From the NCBI GenBank assembly GCA_964369805.1, contig CAYJFM010000047.1:1-12315 (forward strand): a stretch of DNA of 12,315 nt, written 5' to 3'. Source of the stretch: CAYJHC01 sp964369805. GTDB taxonomy: Bacteria; Bacillota; Clostridia; Peptostreptococcales; Anaerovoracaceae. The notes under the pieces are model-generated. The model worked only from the letters and a program-made list of their open reading frames with translations. It was not told the DNA's origin and ran no database searches. Below, piece after piece: positions 1-6,510 of this stretch. Both the position numbers and the translations under genes were made by a program. The number at the start of each line of letters is the position of its first letter. Position 1 is the first letter of the stretch.

Positions 1-19
1 CTCCGGCTATACGAGCCAT
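1..19 (-). CDS. rpsM: Small ribosomal subunit protein S13 (uS13), first six codons only
   Basis: Only the beginning of this gene is in the window; it runs off the left edge. The visible codons read M-A-R-I-A-G, the usual opening of bacterial S13, which sits in the 30S head and contacts the 50S subunit and P-site tRNA. A very strong Shine-Dalgarno (AGGAGGAG, positions 30 to 23) lies five bases from the ATG. It follows rpmJ, as in the alpha operon of Firmicutes, so rpsK, rpsD, rpoA and rplQ would be expected beyond the edge. The identification rests on six residues plus gene order. Confidence 0.88.
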
Positions 20-32
20 ATTCTCCTCCTGT

Positions 33-78
33 TCCCATCTTCCGTCGCGCAACCGATATCGGCGCAATATAAACGGGA
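33..78 (-). promoter_or_regulatory. Candidate structured RNA leader in front of rpsM (alpha operon start)
   Basis: In the transcript the rpmJ-rpsM gap can fold into a two-part hairpin. The outer helix pairs 71-78 with 33-40 (UCCCGUUU with AGAUGGGA, eight pairs including two G-U). An internal loop follows (66-70 and 41-46), then an inner arm (GCG with CGC at 63-65/47-49; CCG with CGG at 60-62/53-55) closed by a four-base AUAU loop, with a three-base bulge at 50-52. The 3' strand ends two bases before the rpsM Shine-Dalgarno, so folding could control its access. In E. coli, S4 represses the alpha operon at a leader in this same position; whether S4 or another protein binds here is inference. 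It is not a terminator, since no U run follows. The pairing was found by eye, without an energy calculation. Confidence 0.4.
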
Positions 79-121
79 TGTTCTTTTAACTTATATTAAC
101 GTTTACACGCTAAAACCTTGA

Positions 122-235
122 TTAACCTTGTTTTTGCTTATGCTTAGGATTTTCACAGATAACCATTACTCTACCTGATCTTTTAATTACCTTGCATTTT
201 TCGCAAATTGGTTTTACTGATGCTCTGACTTTCAT
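122..235 (-). CDS. rpmJ: Large ribosomal subunit protein L36 (bL36), zinc-binding form
   Basis: This 37-codon gene begins M-K-V-R-A-S-V-K-P and ends K-H-K-Q-K-Q-G, the standard length and ends of bacterial L36. C11, C14, C27 and H32 form the Cys-X2-Cys-X12-Cys-X4-His zinc-binding set, so this is the zinc-dependent (C+) form, not the cysteine-free paralogue some bacteria use under zinc starvation. L36 binds 23S rRNA late in 50S assembly, near the base of the L7/L12 stalk region. The start is fixed by an AGGAGG ten bases after the infA stop. It closes the spc block; a 102-base gap separates it from rpsM. Confidence 0.97.
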   Translation of the reverse strand: MKVRASVKPICEKCKVIKRSGRVMVICENPKHKQKQG

Positions 236-245
236 CTTTGCCTCC

Positions 246-464
246 TTATTTTTCTCTCCAAGTAATTCTTCCTCTAGTTAAGTCATATGGAGATAGCTCC
301 ACTCTTACTTTGTCCCCTGGAAGAATTCTTATGAAGTTCATTCTAATTTTTCCTGATACATGAGCAAGTACCTCATGACCTGTTTCAAGCCTAACTACAA
401 ACATTGCATTCGGTTGAGCATCTACTACAATGCCTTCTGCTTCAATAACATCTTTTTTTGCCAT
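246..464 (-). CDS. infA: Translation initiation factor IF-1
   Basis: The product is 72 residues, exactly the usual IF-1 length, and consists of a single S1-type OB-fold. It opens M-A-K-K-D-V-I-E-A-E-G, carries the conserved stretch H-V-S-G-K-I-R (residues 35-41), and has P-G-D-K-V-R-V-E at 49-56. IF-1 sits in the 30S A site during initiation, blocks premature tRNA entry there, and helps IF-2 and IF-3 select the initiator tRNA. The ending I-T-W-R-E-K varies slightly from the commoner I-T-Y-R form. The gene lies 22 bases after map with an AGGU-type ribosome binding site, and is followed 10 bases later by rpmJ. Confidence 0.98.
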   Translation of the reverse strand: MAKKDVIEAEGIVVDAQPNAMFVVRLETGHEVLAHVSGKIRMNFIRILPGDKVRVELSPYDLTRGRITWREK

Positions 465-486
465 ATTATTACCTCGTTTTGTACTT

Positions 487-1233
487 TTAAAAAGTTAATA
501 ATTCTGGTTCGCCATCAGTTATAACTACAGTATTTTCATAATGAGCTGCCAGTTTTCTATCATTTGTTACTATCGTCCAGTTGTCTAGTAGTGTTTCCAC
601 TTCATATGTCCCCTGAGTTATCATTGGTTCAATTGCTAACACCATTCCCTCTTGTAGTCTAGGTCCACGGCCTGGTTTTCCATAGTTTGGAATTTGTGGT
701 TCTTCGTGCATATTTTGACCTACACCATGTCCCACTAACTCTCTCACTACTCCAAACCCGTCAGCTTCAACTTTGGTTTGAATGGCATTTGATATATCCG
801 ACACTCTATATCCAACCTTGCAAAATTCAAGGCCTTTAAAGAAAGCTTCTTTGGCAGAAGTAATAATTTTTTCTGCCTCATCGCTTATCTTACCCACTGC
901 ATAAGTTCTTGCAGCGTCAGTTACATACCCTTTGTGAGTACACCCAACATCGATACTGATTATATCACCTTCTTTTAGGATCACCTTCTTACTTGGAATC
1001 CCGTGAACAATTTCTTCGTTTATAGAAGCACAGATGCTCCCTGGGAATCCTTGATAACCTTTAAAAGATGGAATCATATTATTTGATCTAATAATATTTT
1101 CTACATATGTATCAATATCTGCCGTACTAATGCCTGGTTTAATATAATCTTCCAGTCTAGTTAGTATTTCTTTCGTTACTAAACCTGACTCTCTCATTAT
1201 ATCTATTTCTCTTTTGGATTTTATTATAATCAT
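487..1233 (-). CDS. map: Type I methionine aminopeptidase
   Basis: This 248-residue cytosolic metalloprotease removes the initiator methionine from new proteins whose second residue is small, after deformylation. All five metal ligands of the pita-bread fold can be placed: D95 and D106 (in S-I-D-V-G and T-D-A-A-R), H169 (V-G-H-G-V-G), E202 (I-E-P-M) and E233 (H-Y-E-N-T-V). The substrate-contacting histidines H77 (H-G-I-P) and H176 (M-H-E-E-P) are also present. There is no N-terminal zinc or linker extension, so this is the minimal type Ia form. The ATG lies one base after the adk stop, so translation is probably coupled. B. subtilis, as I recall, has a small KOW-motif gene between map and infA; here the gap is only 22 bases. 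Confidence 0.97.
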   Translation of the reverse strand: MIIIKSKREIDIMRESGLVTKEILTRLEDYIKPGISTADIDTYVENIIRSNNMIPSFKGYQGFPGSICASINEEIVHGIPSKKVILKEGDIISIDVGCTHKGYVTDAARTYAVGKISDEAEKIITSAKEAFFKGLEFCKVGYRVSDISNAIQTKVEADGFGVVRELVGHGVGQNMHEEPQIPNYGKPGRGPRLQEGMVLAIEPMITQGTYEVETLLDNWTIVTNDRKLAAHYENTVVITDGEPELLTF

Positions 1234-1234
1234 G

Positions 1235-1882
1235 CTAGTTACCTAATATTTCGCAAACCTGCTCAAATGTGTGAGCCGAGTTTGCAGAACCATCAATGTT
1301 TTGTAACTTGCCAACCTTCTCATAAAACTCTATGAGCGGTTTAGTTTGGTTTTCGTATACTTCAACACGATGTGCAACTGTTTCCTCTACGTCGTCCGCT
1401 CTTTGATAAAGCTCTCCTCCGCATGGATCGTTACAAATTCCTTCCTTTTCAGGAGGCATATTTGTAACATGATATATTTTTCCACAAGTTCTACAGATTC
1501 TTCTTCCTACTATTCTGAAGACTAGAAGATCCTTTGGTGCGTCTATATTTAATGCCGCATCTAATTCTTCTCCCTTTGCTTCTAAATAAGCAGTCAATGC
1601 TTCTGCCTGATCAACTGTTCTTGGGAATCCATCTAATAAAAATCCATCTTTACAATCGTCTTTTCCGATTCTGTCTAATGCAATTTCTATTACTAGACTA
1701 TCTGGAACTAATTCGCCTTTGTCCATATATGACTTCGCCTTCAAGCCTAACTCTGTACTGTTTTTTATGTTTTCCCTAAATATATCTCCAGTTGATATAT
1801 GAGGCATGTTATACTTTTCTACAATTTTTGCAGCTACTGTACCTTTGCCTGCTCCTGGAGGTCCTAATAAAATTAATTTCAT
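1235..1882 (-). CDS. adk: Adenylate kinase, long form with a four-cysteine lid
   Basis: The 215-residue enzyme interconverts ATP + AMP with 2 ADP in the cytosol. The P-loop G-P-P-G-A-G-K-G-T is at 7-15, the AMP-binding region includes T-G-D at 31-33 and D-G-F-P-R at 84-88, and the lid spans about 126-163, with arginines R123, R127, R161 and R172. The lid has C130, C133, C150 and C154, as in zinc-binding Gram-positive adenylate kinases. The second pair is spaced Cys-X3-Cys (C-N-D-P-C), where the Geobacillus enzyme has Cys-X2-Cys. The start follows a short AGGGGG ribosome binding site. The gene follows secY by 8 bases and precedes map by one base, the typical spc-distal arrangement in Firmicutes. 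Confidence 0.97.
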   Translation of the reverse strand: MKLILLGPPGAGKGTVAAKIVEKYNMPHISTGDIFRENIKNSTELGLKAKSYMDKGELVPDSLVIEIALDRIGKDDCKDGFLLDGFPRTVDQAEALTAYLEAKGEELDAALNIDAPKDLLVFRIVGRRICRTCGKIYHVTNMPPEKEGICNDPCGGELYQRADDVEETVAHRVEVYENQTKPLIEFYEKVGKLQNIDGSANSAHTFEQVCEILGN

Positions 1883-1890
1883 TTTTCCCC

Positions 1891-3174
1891 CTATTTCAAA
1901 AATCCTTGATAGTTACGCATTAACAGTTGCTGTTCTAACTGTTTCATTGTATCTAGTGCAACACCTACAGCAATGAGGAGAGAAGTACCCCCAAACATCA
2001 CGTTTAGTGAAGTAAATTGTCCTACAATCATTGGTAATATTGCAACTGCGGCTAAGAAAATAGCTCCTACTAGCGTTAGTCTTGACATTACTTTTGATAG
2101 ATATTCTATTGTTGCTCTACCAGGTCTAATTCCTGGTATAAATCCACCATTGGCCTTCATATTGTCTGCAACTTCAATTGGATTGAATGTTGCTGATGTG
2201 TAGAAATATGTGAAGAACATAATCAAGATTACACTCAACACTGAGTAAAACCACACTCCTGGAGACTCAACTGGTGACAACCACTTTTCAACCCACATCG
2301 TAAATGAGGATGTCGGATCAAGGAAATAAGTGATTGTTAATGGGAACTGCATAATCGCCATTGCGAATATTACAGGTATAACTCCCGACTGGTTTACCTT
2401 TAATGGAATATGAGTAGCTTGTCCGCCATACATTTTCCTGCCAACAACTCTTTTAGCATATTGCACTGGAATTCTTCTTTGTCCCTCTTGGACTAAGATA
2501 ATCCCTACAATTACTACAACTGCAAATAGAGCAAATAGGATTACTGACAGCCAGCTAATTTCTCCAGCTTCCAGTTGTACCCAAGTTTGGCTAATAGATG
2601 ATGGTAATGCTGCTATAATACCTGAGAAGATAATTAGCGAAATACCATTACCTATACCATTTTCATTAATTTTTTCACCTAACCACATCAAGAATGCAGT
2701 ACCAGCAGTAAGTACAATTACTACAAGGGCAACTGAGAAAAATCCAGTGTCAATTAATGCTTGATTAAACATTCCTACTGATACTCCAATAGCTTGCACA
2801 AGAGCTAACACTACAGTTAGGTATCTTGTGTATTGAGCCATTTTTTTTCTTCCTTCAGTACCTTCTCTAGCTAGTCTTTCAAGAGCTGGTAGTACCATTG
2901 TCATAAGTTGCATTATAATTGATGCTGTAATGTATGGTGTGATACTCAATGCAAATATGGTTAAGCTGCTAAATGCTCCACCCGAAAAGAGATTGAAAAG
3001 GGCAAATAACCCTGTTCCATCTCCAAAGGCTTCTGCTAGTACATCTCTGTCAATGTTTGGAACTGGAATGTTTGAACCAATTCTATAAACAACTAACATA
3101 AGCAGTGTGAAAATCATTTTGTTTCTGATTTCAGTGACTTTCCAGGCTTTGCCAAGTGTTCTTAGCATCTCCAT
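1891..3174 (-). CDS. secY: Protein translocase channel subunit SecY
   Basis: SecY forms the membrane pore of the SecYEG translocon, used by secreted and membrane proteins together with SecA or translating ribosomes. The 427 residues fit the family, and ten membrane segments can be drawn, at about 20-34, 74-95, 118-138, 147-167, 177-195, 208-229, 263-284, 308-328, 365-385 and 391-410. A glycine-rich plug region (61-70) lies before segment 2. The cytosolic loop between segments 6 and 7 carries the conserved R-R-I-P-V-Q-Y-A-K-R (233-242), and the loop before segment 9 has P-G-I-R-P-G (347-352); both are ribosome/SecA contact loops. The ATG follows the rplO stop by one base and uses AGGUGAU inside rplO. 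A second ATG two codons on is possible but too close to any ribosome binding site. Confidence 0.98.
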   Translation of the reverse strand: MEMLRTLGKAWKVTEIRNKMIFTLLMLVVYRIGSNIPVPNIDRDVLAEAFGDGTGLFALFNLFSGGAFSSLTIFALSITPYITASIIMQLMTMVLPALERLAREGTEGRKKMAQYTRYLTVVLALVQAIGVSVGMFNQALIDTGFFSVALVVIVLTAGTAFLMWLGEKINENGIGNGISLIIFSGIIAALPSSISQTWVQLEAGEISWLSVILFALFAVVVIVGIILVQEGQRRIPVQYAKRVVGRKMYGGQATHIPLKVNQSGVIPVIFAMAIMQFPLTITYFLDPTSSFTMWVEKWLSPVESPGVWFYSVLSVILIMFFTYFYTSATFNPIEVADNMKANGGFIPGIRPGRATIEYLSKVMSRLTLVGAIFLAAVAILPMIVGQFTSLNVMFGGTSLLIAVGVALDTMKQLEQQLLMRNYQGFLK

Positions 3175-3175
3175 C

Positions 3176-3616
3176 TTAGATCACCTCTGCCTTTCCTCCT
3201 GCAGCTTCTATTTTTTCAATTGCTGACTTTGTAAATTTAGTAGCTTGAACAGTTAAGTTCTTGCCTAATGCGCCGTTTCCTAAGATTTTAACGCCATCTT
3301 TAACTTGCTTTACTAGTCCAGCTTCTCTTAACATTTCTGGTGTTACAGTAGATCCCGCTTCGAATTTATTAAGTGATTCTACATTTACTTCAGCATATTC
3401 TTTAGCCCAAATATTTGTAAATCCTCTTTTAGGAATTCTTCTGTAATGAGGCATTTGACCCCCTTCAAAACCAGGTCTTGTACCACCGCCGCTTCTAGAG
3501 TTTTGTCCATTACTACCTCTTCCAGCCGTTGTTCCTTGGCCTGATGCAGTACCTCTTCCTACTCTTTTTTTGCTTTTAGTTGCGCCTGGTACTTTTCTTA
3601 ATTCATGAAGTTTCAT
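3176..3616 (-). CDS. rplO: Large ribosomal subunit protein L15 (uL15)
   Basis: The 146-residue protein starts M-K-L-H-E-L and has the long basic, glycine-rich N-terminal arm of L15 (about residues 15-60, with V-G-R-G at 19-22 and G-G-G-T-R-P-G-F-E-G-G-Q at 43-54). This arm threads into 23S rRNA, and a globular C-terminal domain follows. L15 is a late 50S assembly protein. The gene sits between rpmD and secY, its universal bacterial position. Its last codons carry the ribosome binding site for secY, so translation of the two is probably linked. Length and start agree with the family; nothing is unusual. Confidence 0.98.
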   Translation of the reverse strand: MKLHELRKVPGATKSKKRVGRGTASGQGTTAGRGSNGQNSRSGGGTRPGFEGGQMPHYRRIPKRGFTNIWAKEYAEVNVESLNKFEAGSTVTPEMLREAGLVKQVKDGVKILGNGALGKNLTVQATKFTKSAIEKIEAAGGKAEVI

Positions 3617-3629
3617 TTAAGTACCTCCC

Positions 3630-3812
3630 TTACAGTTCTTCTACGGTAAGAAGGTGTGGAACTTTTTTAATTGATCCCCATGTTACTGGGCTATCTATTA
3701 GTTCTACTGATTGATTTACCTTCTTTAACCCTAACGCTTCAACAACTTTTCTTTGTCTTGGAGAAGCGCCTATCATGCTCTTTGTCAAAGTGATTTTTAA
3801 CATTTTTGCCAT
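3630..3812 (-). CDS. rpmD: Large ribosomal subunit protein L30 (uL30)
   Basis: This 60-residue protein has the single ferredoxin-like L30 fold: a first strand M-L-K-I-T-L-T-K-S, then I-G-A-S-P-R-Q-R-K-V-V-E-A-L-G-L-K, with the conserved lysine/arginine-rich helix contacting 23S and near-5S rRNA. Bacterial L30 is usually 58-61 residues. The ATG was chosen because AGGAGG lies nine bases upstream; a second ATG three codons later is a weaker alternative that would leave the protein slightly short. It lies 13 bases from each neighbour, rpsE and rplO. Confidence 0.97.
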   Translation of the reverse strand: MAKMLKITLTKSMIGASPRQRKVVEALGLKKVNQSVELIDSPVTWGSIKKVPHLLTVEEL

Positions 3813-3825
3813 TTTATACGTCCTC

Positions 3826-4329
3826 CTAACCTAGAATTTCTTCTTTTGTTTTACCTCTTAATCTAGCAACTTTTTCTACTGTTGTTAGATTTTTAAGGCC
3901 TTCGATTGTTGCGTAAGCCATGTTTCCTGGGTTATTTGACCCTAGAGACTTAGCTCTGATATCTTTTACCCCTGCAGATTCCAGTACTGTACGAACTGAT
4001 GATCCAGCGATTACTCCTGTACCTTCAGCAGCTGGTATAAGAAGTACTCTTCCAGCTCCAAATACACCTAGGTTTCTGTGTGGTATTGTTGTTCCAACTT
4101 GTGGAACTAAAATTAAGTTTTTCTTTGCATCTTCTGTAGCTTTTCTTACAGCTTCAGGAATTTCCTGAGCTTTTCCAAGTCCAACTCCAACGTGTCCTTC
4201 TCCGTCTCCAACAACGACAGTGACACTGAATCTCATGTTTCTACCGCCCTTAACAGTCTTAGCAACTCTTCTAATGTTTACGATAGTCTCTTTCAAGTCC
4301 AGCTTGGATGCGTCTATTTTATTTAGCAT
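3826..4329 (-). CDS. rpsE: Small ribosomal subunit protein S5 (uS5)
   Basis: S5 (167 residues) lies on the solvent side of the 30S body near the mRNA entry channel and affects decoding accuracy. The N-terminal double-stranded-RNA-binding domain spans about 10-75 and contains the flexible loop V-K-G-G-R-N-M-R-F (26-34), where spectinomycin-resistance changes map in E. coli; this loop looks wild type. The C-terminal domain (about 80-160) carries A-A-E-G-T-G-V-I-A-G (100-109) and S-N-N-P-G-N at 131-136. An AGGAGG ribosome binding site precedes the ATG in the 16-base gap after rplR. Confidence 0.98.
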   Translation of the reverse strand: MLNKIDASKLDLKETIVNIRRVAKTVKGGRNMRFSVTVVVGDGEGHVGVGLGKAQEIPEAVRKATEDAKKNLILVPQVGTTIPHRNLGVFGAGRVLLIPAAEGTGVIAGSSVRTVLESAGVKDIRAKSLGSNNPGNMAYATIEGLKNLTTVEKVARLRGKTKEEILG

Positions 4330-4345
4330 TCCTATTACCCTCCTG

Positions 4346-4711
4346 TTAGAACTTCAGTCCGCCGGATCTTGCTCCGTCAGCTAACTCTTTAACTCTTCCA
4401 TGGTATAGGAACCCGCCTCTATCGAAGGCAACTTCTTCTATACCTTTTGCTAAAGCTCTCTTTGCGATCGCTTCTCCAACTTGCTTTGCAGCTTCTTTAT
4501 TTCCGCCATTTGTAATTTCAGCGCTTAACTCTTTATCTATTGTAGATGCAGCTACTAGTGTAACTCCGTTAACGTCATCAATAATTTGAGCTGAAATGTT
4601 TTTTAGACTTCTATAAACGCACAACCTTGGCTTGCTAGGAGTGCCTTGCAAATTTTGTCTAACTCTGTTGTGTCTTGCAACACGTTTATTTGCTCTACTA
4701 TTTTTTGCCAT
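4346..4711 (-). CDS. rplR: Large ribosomal subunit protein L18 (uL18)
   Basis: L18 (121 residues) brings 5S rRNA into the central protuberance of the 50S subunit together with L5, which is also encoded in this cluster. The N-terminal basic tail (about 1-30, with K-R-V-A-R-H-N-R-V-R) and the core P-R-L-C-V-Y-R-S-L-K-N-I-S-A-Q-I (residues 28-43) are typical. It ends with D-R-G-G-F-L-Y-H-G-R-V-K-E-L-A-D-G-A-R, the conserved family C-terminus. The gene is 15 bases after rplF with a clear ribosome binding site. Confidence 0.98.
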   Translation of the reverse strand: MAKNSRANKRVARHNRVRQNLQGTPSKPRLCVYRSLKNISAQIIDDVNGVTLVAASTIDKELSAEITNGGNKEAAKQVGEAIAKRALAKGIEEVAFDRGGFLYHGRVKELADGARSGGLKF

Positions 4712-4726
4712 GTTCTACTCCTTTCT

Positions 4727-5272
4727 TTAGCCTTTAACTCCGGCTTTACCTTCTTTTCTTCTGATTTGTTCGCCAGCGTACTTAATTCCTTTACCTTTGT
4801 ATGGTTCAGGTTTTCTGTATGCACGAATGTTAGCAGCGTAGTTTCCTACTTCTTCTTTGTTAATTCCTTTTACAATAACTACAGTTGGTTCTGGAGTTTC
4901 TGTTGTAATACCATCAGGATCTTCAAGTTCTAGCGGGTGTGATAGTCCTAAAGAAAGTGCAAGCTTGTTGCCTTTCTTTTCAGCCTTATAACCAACACCG
5001 TTAAGCTCTAATCTTTTTTCATATCCTTCAGTTACGCCTACAACCATGTTAAATACAAGTGTTCTTGCTAATCCATGTTGAGCTCTTTCTGTTTTACTTT
5101 CACCTTTACGAGAAAGTGTAACTACGTTATCTTCGCAGTTAATTGTTATTAAATCTGAAATCCTTCTTTGTAGCTCGCCTTTTGGGCCTTTAACAGTTAC
5201 GTTGTTTTCACCATCAACTGTTACCTCTACACCTGCAGGAAGACTAATAGGTTTTAAACCAATTCTTGACAT
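4727..5272 (-). CDS. rplF: Large ribosomal subunit protein L6 (uL6)
   Basis: The 181-residue product has the duplicated L6 fold: an N-terminal repeat (about 1-82, with V-K-G-P-K-G-E-L at 27-34) and a C-terminal repeat (about 83-175) with the family signature P-E-P-Y-K-G-K-G-I-K-Y-A-G-E (residues 155-168). L6 binds 23S helix 97 near the sarcin-ricin loop and the factor-binding site. It opens M-S-R-I-G as expected, ten bases after the rpsH stop and behind an AGGAGG. The coding region is intact and of normal length. Confidence 0.98.
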   Translation of the reverse strand: MSRIGLKPISLPAGVEVTVDGENNVTVKGPKGELQRRISDLITINCEDNVVTLSRKGESKTERAQHGLARTLVFNMVVGVTEGYEKRLELNGVGYKAEKKGNKLALSLGLSHPLELEDPDGITTETPEPTVVIVKGINKEEVGNYAANIRAYRKPEPYKGKGIKYAGEQIRRKEGKAGVKG

Positions 5273-5282
5273 TTTTCTCCTC

Positions 5283-5699
5283 CTACCATATCCAACAGAT
5301 TACTTCGCCACCAACGCCTAGTTTTCTTGCTTCTTTGTCAGTGATTACACCGCTTGAAGTAGAAACTATTGCAACACCTAGACCGCCTAGTACTTTAGGT
5401 ACTTCGTCAGCTTTAGCGTAAACTTTAAGACCTGGCTTTGAAATTTTCTTAATTCCAGTAATAACTCTTTCTTTGTCAGAACCGTACTTCATTTGTACTC
5501 TAATTAGTCCTTGTTTTGTGATTTCAGGCTCTGCGCCTTCTTCTAATACCTCATAGCCTGAGATGTATCCTTCTTGTAGAAGTATTCCTGCAATCGCTTT
5601 TTTCATTTTTGATGCAGGGATATCTACTGATGGATGAGCTGCTATGTTGGCATTTCTGATTCTAGTTAGCATATCTGCTATTGGATCAGTCATTGTCAT
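5283..5699 (-). CDS. rpsH: Small ribosomal subunit protein S8 (uS8)
   Basis: S8 binds helix 21 of 16S rRNA early in 30S assembly, and in E. coli it represses the spc operon by binding its own mRNA. The 138-residue protein starts M-T-M-T-D-P-I-A-D-M and carries the C-terminal signature S-T-S-S-G-V-I-T-D-K-E-A-R (113-125), ending G-G-E-V-I-C-W-I-W. The first ATG is preferred over the second (two codons later) because AAAGGAG lies at normal spacing before it. It is preceded by the longest gap inside the spc block (57 bases), which can form a hairpin described separately. Confidence 0.98.
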   Translation of the reverse strand: MTMTDPIADMLTRIRNANIAAHPSVDIPASKMKKAIAGILLQEGYISGYEVLEEGAEPEITKQGLIRVQMKYGSDKERVITGIKKISKPGLKVYAKADEVPKVLGGLGVAIVSTSSGVITDKEARKLGVGGEVICWIW

Positions 5700-5718
5700 T
5701 TGCTATTCTCCTTTCACT

Positions 5719-5745
5719 GCTGGTTTTTTCTTACGAAAACCTTGC
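5719..5745 (-). promoter_or_regulatory. Candidate GNRA-capped hairpin in the rpsN-rpsH gap
   Basis: The transcript of the 57-base gap before rpsH contains UUUUC-GUAA-GAAAA: five pairs (5735-5739 with 5726-5730) closed by a GUAA loop, which fits the GNRA tetraloop rule. A two-pair GG/CC extension (5740-5741 with 5722-5723) is offset by two unpaired A at 5724-5725, and a GC/GC pair (5744-5745 with 5719-5720) lies beyond a small internal loop. The stem is A-U rich and therefore weak. It lies about ten bases upstream of the rpsH ribosome binding site. S8 autoregulation is known in E. coli at a different place in the spc message, so a link to S8 here is conjecture. Confidence 0.25.
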
Positions 5746-5756
5746 AATATCATCGA

Positions 5757-5942
5757 TTACCAACTTGCTTTTCTTACGCCAGGTATTTCACCTTTGTAAG
5801 CAAGTTCTCTGAAACAGATACGGCATATACCATATTTTCTTAGTACAGAATGTGGTCTTCCACAAACTCTACAACGTGTATATGCTCTAGTAGAAAACTT
5901 AGGTTTTCTAGACTGTTTTACTTTGAGAGATGTTTTTGCCAT
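5757..5942 (-). CDS. rpsN: Small ribosomal subunit protein S14 (uS14), zinc-ribbon type Z
   Basis: The 61-residue short form of S14 has C24, C27, C40 and C43 arranged Cys-X2-Cys-X12-Cys-X2-Cys, which binds zinc. It opens M-A-K-T-S-L-K-V-K and ends G-V-R-K-A-S-W, as in Firmicutes (also called rpsZ). S14 belongs to the 30S head, near S3 and S10. Some Firmicutes keep a second, zinc-independent S14 elsewhere for zinc limitation; none is in this window. It lies 9 bases after rplE. Confidence 0.98.
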   Translation of the reverse strand: MAKTSLKVKQSRKPKFSTRAYTRCRVCGRPHSVLRKYGICRICFRELAYKGEIPGVRKASW

Positions 5943-5951
5943 TTTTCCCTC

Positions 5952-6494
5952 CTACTTCTCAAACGGCATACCTAGAAGTTCTAGCAGTTTAGCTGCTTCT
6001 TCATCTGTATTAGCCGTTGTTGTAAACACAATGTTCATACCCTTGATTTTATCTACTTCATCGTAGTTAATTTCAGGGAAAATTAGTTGTTCTTTAATTC
6101 CCATTGAGTAGTTTCCTCTTCCGTCGAATGAATTTTTATTCACTCCTTTGAAGTCTCTTACTCTTGGAAGAGCGATGTTAAAGAATTTGTCAACGAATTC
6201 ATACATTGCATCGCCTCTTAAAGTTACCTTAGTACCAACTGGCATTCCTTGTCTAACTTTAAAGTTCGCGATTGATTTCTTTGCTCTTGTAACTACAGGA
6301 GCTTGTCCTGAAATTTTTGCAAGTTCGCCTACTGCAACATCCATTGCTTTAGCGTTTTCTTTAGCTTCGCCAAGTCCGATGTTAATCGTAACTTTTTCTA
6401 ATTTAGGAACCATCATTACATTTTCGTATTTGAATTCTTCCATAAGACCTTTAAAAACTTCATTTTTATAAGTTTCTCTTAAACGTGCTGTCAA
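5952..6494 (-). CDS. rplE: Large ribosomal subunit protein L5 (uL5), TTG start
   Basis: L5 contacts 5S rRNA and P-site tRNA in the central protuberance. Starting at the TTG (6494-6492) gives 180 residues, the family's normal length (about 179-180), and the expected opening (M)-T-A-R-L-R-E-T-Y-K-N-E-V. The upstream in-frame ATG at 6563 would add 23 residues that do not resemble L5 and would overlap rplX by 53 bases. A near-perfect ribosome binding site lies just before the TTG. Conserved stretches include V-P-K-L-E-K-V-T-I-N-I-G-L-G-E-A near the N-terminus and V-R-D-F-K-G-V in the middle. Confidence 0.97.
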   Translation of the reverse strand: MTARLRETYKNEVFKGLMEEFKYENVMMVPKLEKVTINIGLGEAKENAKAMDVAVGELAKISGQAPVVTRAKKSIANFKVRQGMPVGTKVTLRGDAMYEFVDKFFNIALPRVRDFKGVNKNSFDGRGNYSMGIKEQLIFPEINYDEVDKIKGMNIVFTTTANTDEEAAKLLELLGMPFEK

Positions 6495-6502
6495 AATCGT
6501 CT

Positions 6503-6508
6503 CCTCCT
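6503..6508 (-). promoter_or_regulatory. Shine-Dalgarno that fixes the rplE TTG start
   Basis: The transcript reads GAAGGAGGAG, then ACGAUU, then UUG. The AGGAGG core lies eight bases before the TTG and within the 16-base rplX-rplE gap, so it can serve only a start at 6494. No in-frame ATG or GTG lies close to it. This is the main evidence for using TTG and not the ATG inside rplX. Confidence 0.93.
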
Positions 6509-6510
6509 TC

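Noticed and set aside
66..121. Possible promoter for rpsM, based on AT-rich TATAAG and TATATT hexamers in the rpmJ-rpsM gap
   Set aside because: At 16-18 base spacing no hexamer resembling TTGACA is found upstream of either; the match is what AT-rich DNA gives by chance. Start-site mapping would be needed.
4603..4824. Minus-strand 73-codon reading frame across the rplF-rplR junction, and similar ones inside rpsC (8196-8381, 8403-8594)
   Set aside because: They are out-of-frame shadows of conserved ribosomal genes on the same strand, without a ribosome binding site or recognisable protein features.
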